DNA of 64,000 bases from Bacillus massiliglaciei (GTDB lineage: Bacteria > Bacillota > Bacilli > Bacillales > DSM-1321). Of this stretch, positions 51,147-60,785 are shown one piece after another (positions within the stretch are counted from its first letter, which is position 1; each line of letters opens with the position of its first letter). The notes below the pieces were generated by a model. The model was given only the letters and a program-made list of their open reading frames with translations. It made no database searches and was not told where the DNA came from. The stretch spans positions 170,384 through 234,383 of the forward strand of contig NZ_LT622360.1 of the NCBI RefSeq assembly GCF_900098925.1. Direction: 5' to 3'. Position numbers and translations under genes: made by a program.

Positions 51147-52313
51147 ATGGAAAAAAGTGAAAGAATCGCAGTGATCGATATTTTGAGAGGGCTGGCCATA
51201 CTGGGGATTTTTATGGTGAATATGCCTTCTTTTTATACGCCGATTAATTATATGGATGGATATGACAGATGGACGTCTGGGTCAGACCGCTATCTGTATA
51301 TTTTTACGGATATTTTTGCTCAGGCAAGTTTTTATCCGCTGTTTGCTTTTTTGTTTGGATTTGGAGCGGTTATCCTTTGTGAGCGGACTGTGCAAAAAGG
51401 AAAATCTTTTCCGTTTCTCTTTAGTAAAAGACTGTTTGCTTTGCTTGTAATTGGCTGTCTTCATGCCTTTTTTGTATGGCATGGAGATATCCTGATTACG
51501 TATGCTTTGCTGGGCTTCATTTTTCTTTTCTTTTATAAAATGGGAGGGAGGGCGCTTCTTTGGATCGGCTCGCTTTTATATCTTATACCAAATGGATTGT
51601 TAGCCCTTGGGATGCTGGCTGTCACCTTGTTTGAACCATCTTTGGCGGTCTTTCCGACTGATCAGGATATGGTCCGGCAGTCCATGGAAACCTATTCAGC
51701 GGGAACTTTTATGGAGATTATGAGGCAGAGAATTTCTGATTGGTATTATGTGAACAATGGACTTAATGCTCCGTTCTTGTTTCTGTCTATTTTTCCGCTA
51801 TTCTTAATTGGTGCGGGCTTTGCGAAACTTCAGTGGCTGAATGATATTCAAATACATCGGAAGAAGCTGGCGGTATTGGTTTGGGCCGGACTGTTCCTTG
51901 GTCTTGTCTTCAAGTGTTTCCCTTATCTAACGGCTTATAATGCGGGAACGATGTATGTCCAGGAATTTGGCGGCCCATTTTTGTCGATCGGGTATATAGG
52001 CGGGATAGCCCTGCTTTTCCAAAAGAAACAGGCAGCTTTGCTGTTAAGACCTTTAGGAAGCGTTGGACGGATGTCTCTGAGCAATTATTTATTTCAGTCG
52101 TTGCTCTGCTCTTTCCTTTTTTATTCATATGGTTTGGGACTGTACGGAAAGATTTCCTACACGGCTGGCTTCCTGCTTTTGGTGGGAATTTATGCGGTTC
52201 AGGTGTTTCTGAGTGAACGTTGGCTGAGAAAGTTCCGCTTCGGTCCGGCAGAATACATGTGGAGGCTTGCTTACGGTAACACGGCGCATATGCAAAGAAA
52301 AAAAGCGGGGTAA
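51147..52313 (+). CDS. DUF418 family membrane protein (YeiB/YrkO-like)
   Basis: A 388-residue protein with about nine membrane segments. DUF418 signatures: IAVIDILRGLAILGIFMVNM at the N-terminus, FYPLFAFLFGFGA, HAFFVWHGDILITYALLG, and GRMSLSNYLFQSL, then SERWLRKFRFGPAEYMWRLA near the end. The fold is related to acyltransferase_3 membrane enzymes, but no substrate is known. RBS GGGAGGAAAG. Monocistronic. Confidence 0.92.
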   Translation: MEKSERIAVIDILRGLAILGIFMVNMPSFYTPINYMDGYDRWTSGSDRYLYIFTDIFAQASFYPLFAFLFGFGAVILCERTVQKGKSFPFLFSKRLFALLVIGCLHAFFVWHGDILITYALLGFIFLFFYKMGGRALLWIGSLLYLIPNGLLALGMLAVTLFEPSLAVFPTDQDMVRQSMETYSAGTFMEIMRQRISDWYYVNNGLNAPFLFLSIFPLFLIGAGFAKLQWLNDIQIHRKKLAVLVWAGLFLGLVFKCFPYLTAYNAGTMYVQEFGGPFLSIGYIGGIALLFQKKQAALLLRPLGSVGRMSLSNYLFQSLLCSFLFYSYGLGLYGKISYTAGFLLLVGIYAVQVFLSERWLRKFRFGPAEYMWRLAYGNTAHMQRKKAG

Positions 52314-52417
52314 CTGTTTACTCCTCCTGCACCTGAAAGCAGGGGGCTTAGTTTTGTTTTTCAATAAATGGCTATGGTATGATGGACATGTATTTAGTTT
52401 AGGGGAGGGTATTTGAT

Positions 52418-52771
52418 TTGACTCATATTCATATTACGGCATGGGTAATAGGCATTGTTCTTTTTTTCGTTACATATTCCATGCTCAAAAGCGGCAGCCG
52501 AAAAGCAAAAATGCTCCATATGCTTACGCGTTTGTTTTACCTGATTATTATTTTAACAGGCGGAATGCTCGTATCAGGCGTCAGTGACTGGACTATTTAT
52601 ATTCCAAAAATGATTGTTGGTCTGATTGTTATTGCGGCCATGGAGATGGTTCTTGTGCGCCAAGCCAAAGGCAAAAGCACCGGTATGATGATGGGGCTTT
52701 TTGTCCTCGCATTTCTTGTCGTTCTTTACATGGGTTTTTCTTTGCCTCAAGGTTTTCAGTTTTTCAAATAA
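52418..52771 (+). CDS. yisL: YisL-like DUF1516 membrane protein
   Basis: A 117-residue protein (B. subtilis YisL ~118) with four membrane helices: HITAWVIGIVLFFVTYSML, LTRLFYLIIILTGGMLVSGV, YIPKMIVGLIVIAAMEMVLV and MMMGLFVLAFLVVLYMGF. TTG start after GGGGAGGG. In B. subtilis yisL lies near yisN-asnO as here. Function unknown. Confidence 0.9.
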   Translation: MTHIHITAWVIGIVLFFVTYSMLKSGSRKAKMLHMLTRLFYLIIILTGGMLVSGVSDWTIYIPKMIVGLIVIAAMEMVLVRQAKGKSTGMMMGLFVLAFLVVLYMGFSLPQGFQFFK

Positions 52772-52784
52772 TAAGAAATCGCTT

Positions 52785-52836
52785 CAACTGCAGATAAACT
52801 AGTGAAAATGCGTTTATCTGCAGTCTTTTTTATTTC
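52785..52836 (+). terminator. Terminator after yisL
   Basis: ACTGCAGATAAA ... TTTATCTGCAGT, perfect 12-bp stem, 14-base loop, then CTTTTTTATTT. Confidence 0.88.
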
Positions 52837-52839
52837 AAA

Positions 52840-53055
52840 ATAGAAGCAGGGTAATTACCGTTCCAAATAGACGCTTCCGCTGGCGGGACCGATCCGTTTC
52901 CCTCGTTGCCTTCTGTCATATGAAGGCGATGCTTATCCTGGCCGTCTATGAATTTGAAGAAAGAGCAGCTTAATTTGGCAGCCCGCTTGAAAACTAGTTG
53001 TTTGGAGCAGATGGTGCTTGACTACATGGGGATTAAGCGGACAGCGACGAAAACG
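52840..53055. other. Intergenic region with no recognised gene
   Basis: Between the yisL and yisN terminators. GC-richer than nearby spacers (GCTTCCGCTGGCGGGACC; TATCCTGGCCGTC), without a frame carrying an RBS on either strand and without similarity to the dispersed element. Possibly decayed sequence. Confidence 0.4.
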
Positions 53056-53098
53056 CAAAAAGGCATCGAGAGGAGCCTCGCGATGCCTTTTATTATTT
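53056..53098. terminator. Terminator after yisN (bidirectional form)
   Basis: AAAAAGGCATCGAGAGG-ag-CCTCGCGATGCCTTTT with one mismatch; A/T runs on both sides. Confidence 0.85.
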
Positions 53099-53111
53099 GC
53101 CGGGCTGTGGA

Positions 53112-53681
53112 TTAAAATTGAGAATTCACTTTTTCAATAATAATTCTTTTCCCCGTATTGATTGTAAATTCAAACCGGTCATGGTCTTTTTCACCATAGG
53201 CAAAATGATGCTGGATGGCGCATATTTGCAGCCCGTTATCGAAGGTAAAGAAATTCACGCCGGATTGGGCTGAAATAGGTCTGAGGAAAGCCAGCTGATT
53301 ATAGCTGTAGATACAGTCATATATAGAAAATCCAAGAGAATTCAAAGTCGTGATGAATTGGAAAAAAGCATCGTCATTCAGTTCCTCCAATAATTTCTCG
53401 AAGGAATAAATCAATTTTTTTCGGATCCGGATAGGTTCCTGATCTTTCAAAAAGGAAATTTCGCTGCCAAGGATGATTTTCCCTTCTTCTTGAATCATCC
53501 CCTGTCTCCATCTTCCTCCCCGGTATACTTCAACAATTTCTTGATGAAAATCCTCGATTGAAGACGCCTCGTCTGTTTCATCATCAAAGAAAATCCATTG
53601 CTGATTGATGTTTTCCACCGTTCCTTCTGTAAATGCCCTCGTTTGGTTTTTGATAAGTTTCTCTCTTTGATGCTGATTCAT
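53112..53681 (-). CDS. yisN: YisN-like DUF2777 protein
   Basis: A 189-residue soluble protein (MNQHQREKLIKNQTRAFTEG..., YDCIYSYNQLAFLRP, GLQICAIQHHFAYGEKDHDR). It holds the place of B. subtilis yisN before asnO and shares the DUF2777-type outline. Function unknown. RBS AGGTATATT is poor: GGAGG lies 7 bases before the ATG (TTTGGAGGTATATTATG). Divergent from asnO with 232 bases between. Confidence 0.78.
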   Translation of the reverse strand: MNQHQREKLIKNQTRAFTEGTVENINQQWIFFDDETDEASSIEDFHQEIVEVYRGGRWRQGMIQEEGKIILGSEISFLKDQEPIRIRKKLIYSFEKLLEELNDDAFFQFITTLNSLGFSIYDCIYSYNQLAFLRPISAQSGVNFFTFDNGLQICAIQHHFAYGEKDHDRFEFTINTGKRIIIEKVNSQF

Positions 53682-53913
53682 AATATACCTCCAAAAATGG
53701 AATGCCTCACCTACTTTGTAGACAAATTCAACAGAAAATATAATCGTATATTTTTAATAAATATGGACAAATAACCTTCTGCCCATTCTTGCATAGGCTA
53801 TGTTATAGACCAATTTCATTGCTCATCTATTCATATACTTGGTTTGGGGCAGCCGGTCAGCCGATACTTATTAATAAAAAAGAAAATTCTCCGCCCTGGG
53901 AAGGATGATGTTC

Positions 53914-55764
53914 ATGTGCGGCATAACGGGTTGGGTCGATTACCGTAAAGACCTCCGTAAAGAAACGAAAACGATTGAAGCTATGACAAAAACGTTGTCA
54001 AAAAGGGGGCCGGATGATGATAATGTCTGGTGTGAAGTCCCGGTTGCTTTTGGCCACCGGCGCCTGACAGTGGTGGATCCTGTCGGAGGCAGGCAGCCTA
54101 TGGTCAAGACTCACGGAGATAGCAGATATACCCTTTGTTATAACGGAGAACTGTACAATACGGAAGATATCCGCAAAGAGCTATTATTAAAAGGATATTC
54201 CTTTAATGGCCATTCTGATACAGAAGTTTTACTAACTTCTTATATTGAATGGAAAGAAAAATGTGTGGAGCTGTTTAATGGGATTTTTGCTTTTGCGATT
54301 TGGGACGAAAAAGAGCAAAAATTGTTTATGGGTCGCGACCGTCTTGGAGTTAAGCCGCTATTTTACACAGAAAAGAACGGCGGATTCATTTTTGGCTCGG
54401 AGCTTAAAGCCCTGCTTGCCCATCCTGATGTCAAAGCAGAAATTGACAGGGAAGGGCTGGCCGAAGTGTTAGGGCTTGGACCGTCCCGGAAGCCTGGATC
54501 AGGCGTGTTTCTAGGAGTTAAAGAGCTGAGACCGGCTCACGCTCTTACCTTAAGCCAGTCCGGACTGCGGATTTGGCGTTACTGGAATGTAAAAAGTGAA
54601 CGCCATACGGACAGTTTGGAGGAAACATCAGAAAAGGTCCGCTTCTTATTAGAAGATGCGGTAACACGGCAGCTGGTTTCGGATGTTCCGCTGTGCAGTT
54701 TTTTATCTGGCGGTGTCGATTCCAGTGCCATTACAGCCATTGCGGCAAATGCCTACAAAAATGAAGGGAAGGGGCCGTTTCACACATATTCCATTGATTA
54801 TGAGGGAAATGACCAATTTTTCAAATCAAATGCCTTTCAGCCAAATGCTGACGGTCCTTGGATTGAAAAAATGTCTGACGCTTTTCAAACAAGACATCAT
54901 AACTCGATTATTACCCAGGCTGAACTGGTGAATTACCTGACAGATGCGGTTCATGCCAGGGATCTTCCTGGAATGGCTGATGTCGACTCATCCTTGCTTT
55001 GGTTCTGTAAAGAAATTAAAAAAGATTTTGTCGTCGGTCTTTCTGGTGAATGTGCAGATGAGATATTTGGCGGCTATCCATGGTTTCATCGTGAAGATGA
55101 TTTAAATAGGGGCGGCTTTCCCTGGATGAGATCAACTGAAGAAAGGGTTTCCCTTCTGAAGGATTCCTGGAGGGGGAAACTGAAGCTCGATGAGTTTGCC
55201 GCACAATCCTATTTGGATACATTGGCTGAAGTGCCCAGACTTGACGGTGAAACTGGGGAAGCAGCGAGAAGGCGGGAATTATTTTATTTAAATATTCTAT
55301 GGTTCATGACGACTTTGCTCGACCGAAAAGACAGGATGAGCATGGGAGCGAGTCTGGAAGTTCGGGTGCCATTTGCCGATCACCGGCTTGTCGAGTATGT
55401 CTGGAATATCCCGTGGGAAATGAAGATGACGGGCAGCCGTGAGAAGGGGATTTTACGAAAGGCATTGGAAGGATTGCTCCCGGATGAAGTACTGTACCGC
55501 AAAAAAAGTCCATATCCAAAAACACATCACCCAGAATATACTGACAGGGTACAAACGGTTTTAAAAGAAATAATAGATGACCGGAATTCTGTCCTTCATG
55601 AATTATTTGATGAAAAGAAGCTAAAGGATATTGTCTTGACGAAAGGAGAGGCCTTTAAAGTTCCATGGTTTGGGCAGCTGATGTCCGGTCCTCAGCTGCT
55701 TGCCCATTTAGCGCAAATCCATATTTGGTTTAAGGACTATCAGATTCAGCTGATAGACCGATAA
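53914..55764 (+). CDS. asnO: Asparagine synthetase (glutamine-hydrolysing) AsnO-type
   Basis: A 616-residue enzyme (B. subtilis AsnO 614). The start is the ATG giving MCGITGW, because Cys2 must become the N-terminal glutaminase nucleophile; GGAAGGATG lies upstream. Class-II glutaminase domain with GPDDDNVW, FGHRRLTVVDP and CYNGELYN; synthetase domain with the pyrophosphate loop SFLSGGVDSSAITA and VGLSGECADEIFGGYPW. Makes asparagine from aspartate, ATP and glutamine. In B. subtilis AsnO is the sporulation-specific paralogue; the upstream TTCATATACTT could be a sporulation -10, which is weak evidence. Confidence 0.95.
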   Translation: MCGITGWVDYRKDLRKETKTIEAMTKTLSKRGPDDDNVWCEVPVAFGHRRLTVVDPVGGRQPMVKTHGDSRYTLCYNGELYNTEDIRKELLLKGYSFNGHSDTEVLLTSYIEWKEKCVELFNGIFAFAIWDEKEQKLFMGRDRLGVKPLFYTEKNGGFIFGSELKALLAHPDVKAEIDREGLAEVLGLGPSRKPGSGVFLGVKELRPAHALTLSQSGLRIWRYWNVKSERHTDSLEETSEKVRFLLEDAVTRQLVSDVPLCSFLSGGVDSSAITAIAANAYKNEGKGPFHTYSIDYEGNDQFFKSNAFQPNADGPWIEKMSDAFQTRHHNSIITQAELVNYLTDAVHARDLPGMADVDSSLLWFCKEIKKDFVVGLSGECADEIFGGYPWFHREDDLNRGGFPWMRSTEERVSLLKDSWRGKLKLDEFAAQSYLDTLAEVPRLDGETGEAARRRELFYLNILWFMTTLLDRKDRMSMGASLEVRVPFADHRLVEYVWNIPWEMKMTGSREKGILRKALEGLLPDEVLYRKKSPYPKTHHPEYTDRVQTVLKEIIDDRNSVLHELFDEKKLKDIVLTKGEAFKVPWFGQLMSGPQLLAHLAQIHIWFKDYQIQLIDR

Positions 55765-55766
55765 CA

Positions 55767-57633
<1,867 letters not shown>

Positions 57634-57736
57634 TTATTTGTCCTTCACCTATATACCCAGAATTCTTTATGAAGTATCCCAAGTTTGCTTAATTTCTTAA
57701 GATTTCTTGAGAAGTAATAAAAAGGGCAGAGAATCG

Positions 57737-57742
57737 TATAAT
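57737..57742 (+). promoter_or_regulatory. -10 element of the maltodextrin operon
   Basis: Perfect TATAAT 79 bases before the binding-protein start and 14 bases before the cre-like operator. No convincing -35 is seen at 16-18 bases; the promoter may need an activator or the -35 may be degenerate. Confidence 0.45.
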
Positions 57743-57756
57743 AAGTGGAAAGGGAA

Positions 57757-57770
57757 TGCAAACGATTTCA
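57757..57770 (+). promoter_or_regulatory. cre/LacI-type operator
   Basis: TGCAAACGATTTCA matches the CcpA cre consensus TGWAAnCGnTnWCA at all but one defined position. It lies just downstream of the -10. LacI-family regulators such as the one at the end of this cluster bind similar sequences, so CcpA, the local regulator or both may use it. Confidence 0.7.
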
Positions 57771-57815
57771 TTTTAGCGACGGCTGTCGGAGGCCTGTGTG
57801 GGAGGAAGCTGTTTT

Positions 57816-59087
57816 TTGAAGAAATTAATACTATATTTGTCACTGCTCTGCATTACTGCAGCCATCATATCAGGATGCGGGAAACCCGAAAGCAAACAAA
57901 CAGATCATGAGCAAGTTAAGGAAGAAGAACATGCTGAACCGAAACCTGAACAGCTGATAATCTGGAGTGAGCCTGGAACTTATCGGGAACAGCAGGAGAT
58001 GTTAAAAGCTTTTGAGCAAAAATATGGCATACATGTGGTGAATAAAGAAATGGGAATTGCTGATGAGATTCCGGAACAGCTTAGCATTGAGGGACCTGTA
58101 GGAAAAGGGCCGGATGTAGCAGCACTCAGGCACGAGCAAATCGGACGCATGGCAGAGGAAGGGCTTATTCAGGAAATGAAGGTGTCCGGCCGGGTGCTGA
58201 GCAAATTTCTCGACCCGGCGCTGGCTGCCGAAACGTATGATGGAATTCTTTTTGGACTTCCAACATCGGTCGAAACACAGGTATTTTACTATAATAAATC
58301 GAAAATGAAGAAAAACCCAAGGACGCTGCAGGAGCTTTATCATTCCGTCTCAAAAGGGGAAAAAGGAGATACTTATGAATTTATAGCCAATTGGACGGAC
58401 TTTCCGTCGGCATATGGAATAATAGGGGGAATGGGCGGTTACGTATTTAAAGAAAACAGAGGGACGTATGATCCTTCATCCATTGGTTTATCCAACAGAG
58501 GTTCCGTTAAAGCTGCAGAATTTGTACAAAAGTGGTATGAAAATCAGCTTTTGCCTAAAATTCCTTCGGATGAAAATGGGGAAGATTTTCGTAATCGTCT
58601 GTTTTCAGAAGGAAAAGCAGCTTCGATGATAGCAGGACCCGGAGTTTTGAAAAACGAGAAAAATAAAGGAATGGATATCGGTGTGTCTGTCTTGCCGAAA
58701 TTGACCAAAGGAAAAGAGATGACGCCTTTCCTGCATGTCAAAGGCCTGCACGTCACAGCCTTCACCAAATATCCGTATTGGTCAGCTAAACTTGCTGAGT
58801 TTCTTGCCAATGAGCAAAATGCGGAGAAACGATACCGGGCGGCACACGTTATACCCGCCTTAAAGCTGAAGAATGATTCTTTTATCTCCGATGATGAAGA
58901 GGCAGCAGCAATCAGCGAGCAAGCTGAAAAGGCGGTACCCGTTCCAAATGCTCCGGAAATGGAGGCAGTATGGAAGCCGATGGAGACTGCTTATGCAGCC
59001 ATTTCTTCCGGAAGTACAAATACAAAGAAGGATTTAGAAAAAGCTGTACGGAAAATAAAGCAAAATATCCAGAATAACAAAGAATAA
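57816..59087 (+). CDS. Maltodextrin-type solute-binding lipoprotein (MdxE-like)
   Basis: A 423-residue ABC-transporter binding protein. Signal peptide KKLILYLSLLCITAAIISGC with the lipobox ISGC; then the family-1 binding-protein core: LIIWSEPGTYREQQEMLKAF, EEGLIQEM, YDGILFGLPTSVETQVFYYN, KAASMIAGPGV and HVKGLHVTAF. The surrounding genes indicate maltodextrins as ligand. TTG start about 10 bases after GGAGG; a GTG six codons earlier would overlap that RBS. The permease genes that follow in B. subtilis (mdxF, mdxG) are absent: the next genes encode GH13 proteins. Confidence 0.88.
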   Translation: MKKLILYLSLLCITAAIISGCGKPESKQTDHEQVKEEEHAEPKPEQLIIWSEPGTYREQQEMLKAFEQKYGIHVVNKEMGIADEIPEQLSIEGPVGKGPDVAALRHEQIGRMAEEGLIQEMKVSGRVLSKFLDPALAAETYDGILFGLPTSVETQVFYYNKSKMKKNPRTLQELYHSVSKGEKGDTYEFIANWTDFPSAYGIIGGMGGYVFKENRGTYDPSSIGLSNRGSVKAAEFVQKWYENQLLPKIPSDENGEDFRNRLFSEGKAASMIAGPGVLKNEKNKGMDIGVSVLPKLTKGKEMTPFLHVKGLHVTAFTKYPYWSAKLAEFLANEQNAEKRYRAAHVIPALKLKNDSFISDDEEAAAISEQAEKAVPVPNAPEMEAVWKPMETAYAAISSGSTNTKKDLEKAVRKIKQNIQNNKE

Positions 59088-59208
59088 ACAGTGTATCTGT
59101 ATTTTAAAATTTCCTAAATATCCAAAATTTTAAAATTCTTGTTTGACGGGTGGGTTTCAAAAGGCTACGCTAAAGGCGGAAAGAGAGATATAGCTAGGAG
59201 GAGAAGAC

Positions 59209-60699
59209 ATGGGAAGAAGGTTTTTTTCACTTGTCTTGCTTCCGCTGCTTCTTTTTTACGCCTTTCCTGCTGAAGCCGCGCAAAAAGAAGTACGCACATG
59301 GCAAGATGAAATCGTTTACTCAATTATGATTGACCGCTTTTTTGACGGGAATCCAGACAATAACAGAGATACAGATGTGCATGATCCGGCAAGTTATCAT
59401 GGAGGTGATTTTGCAGGGGTCACAAAAAAACTGGATTATTTGCATGATATGGGATTTACAGCCCTGATTCTATCCCCGGTGTTTGATAATGATGAAAAGG
59501 GCTACCATGGATATTGGGTTAACGATTTTTATAAGACGGATGAACATTTTGGCTCCCTTAAGGAGTTTAAACGGCTCGTGAAGGAAGCACATAAGAGAGA
59601 AATGAAAATCCTGCTTGATTTCGATGTTCATCATGTATCAGAAAACAGTCCGCTTTTCAAAGATTCAGAGAAACAGGATTGGTTCCTGAGTCAAGGAGAA
59701 AAGCAGGATACAAATGATTGGACAGCAGGATTGCCGATTATTGATCAAAACCGTCCCGAAGCGAGACAGTATCTCATAGAGGCGGCAAAATGGTGGCTGT
59801 CTTATACAGGAATTGACGGTTTCAGAATGACGGATGTGCAGCAGGGGAGCATCGATTTTTGGATGGCATTTGCCCAGGCGGTTAAATCGGAAAAAAAAGA
59901 TGCCTGCTTAATTGCAGATATGCAGACAGCCGATAAAGAAACCTTTAAAAAGTATAAGGAAGCTGGTTTTGACAGCTACATCAATTATCATGAGATGGAG
60001 CTGCTGCGTAAATCATTCTCTAAACCCGATGAAAGTCTGGAAAGAACCCTGAGCCTTGATCCAGAATTTACAGGAGATCAATCTTTATTGCTGGATCATG
60101 TTACCGCAAAAAGATTTGCGAAAGATGCTGAAAGTTATAATGAGCATCCTGGGACCCGCTGGAAGCTGGCTTTATCTTACACCTATACTGCCCCAGGGAC
60201 CCCGATTGTATTTTATGGAACAGAGATTGCTCTGAATGGGGGAGCAGCACCGGATAATCTTAAGCTGATGAATTTCAAAACAGAACAGGACCTTGTCGAG
60301 TATATAACCAGCCTGGCGGCGGTACGCAAAGCACATCCTTCTCTTGTCCGCGGTGATTTTGAATTACTGTATGAAGAGGGCGGTATGATGGTCTTCAAAC
60401 GAACCTATGCTGGAGAAATAACCGTTACGGCCATCAATAACACATCTAAGACACAAACTGTTCAGCTGGATGAATCAATGCTTGAGGGGAACAAAGAGCT
60501 GAGGGGGACTTTGAACAGTGACTTAGTACGCAGCAAGGACGGCAGCTACACTCTGGTTATGGACCGTGAAATGGCAGAGGTTTATACTGTGGAAAAAAAA
60601 TCCATTATTAATATTCCGTATCTCATTGTAATGGGTTTAGTATTAGCTGTATTTTCCATATTCATCATTCTGATTATTAAGCGCTCGAAGCACGAATAA
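59209..60699 (+). CDS. Membrane-anchored GH13 alpha-amylase homologue lacking all catalytic residues
   Basis: A 496-residue exported protein: signal peptide ending FPAEAAQ, a GH13 barrel, a beta-sandwich C-domain and a C-terminal anchor (IPYLIVMGLVLAVFSIFIIL then KRSKHE). The barrel is recognisable (YHGGDFAGVTKKLDYL, YHGYWVNDFYKTDEHFG, GTRWKLALSYTYTAPGTPIV) but the active site is gone: region I reads DFDVHH for DxVxNH, region II GFRMTDVQQ for GFRxDxxxH (nucleophile Asp to Thr), region III IADM for LGEV (acid/base Glu to Asp), region IV LLDHVTAKRF for FLDNHDTVRF (Asp lost). It cannot be an ordinary amylase. Frame and length are intact with RBS AGGAGGAG, so it is kept as a protein, probably glycan-binding. 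Confidence 0.92.
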   Translation: MGRRFFSLVLLPLLLFYAFPAEAAQKEVRTWQDEIVYSIMIDRFFDGNPDNNRDTDVHDPASYHGGDFAGVTKKLDYLHDMGFTALILSPVFDNDEKGYHGYWVNDFYKTDEHFGSLKEFKRLVKEAHKREMKILLDFDVHHVSENSPLFKDSEKQDWFLSQGEKQDTNDWTAGLPIIDQNRPEARQYLIEAAKWWLSYTGIDGFRMTDVQQGSIDFWMAFAQAVKSEKKDACLIADMQTADKETFKKYKEAGFDSYINYHEMELLRKSFSKPDESLERTLSLDPEFTGDQSLLLDHVTAKRFAKDAESYNEHPGTRWKLALSYTYTAPGTPIVFYGTEIALNGGAAPDNLKLMNFKTEQDLVEYITSLAAVRKAHPSLVRGDFELLYEEGGMMVFKRTYAGEITVTAINNTSKTQTVQLDESMLEGNKELRGTLNSDLVRSKDGSYTLVMDREMAEVYTVEKKSIINIPYLIVMGLVLAVFSIFIILIIKRSKHE

Positions 60700-60785
60700 A
60701 ATTCTCTGCCTGAATGTTTGAAACAAAATTGAGTACCTCCAATCAGCAGGAGAAAGGCATTACGCGATCTAGGGAGGTAAGACGG

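Noticed and set aside
57707-57910. A 67-codon plus-strand frame over the maltodextrin promoter
   Set aside because: It spans the TATAAT and the operator, lacks an RBS and overlaps the signal peptide of the binding lipoprotein in another frame.
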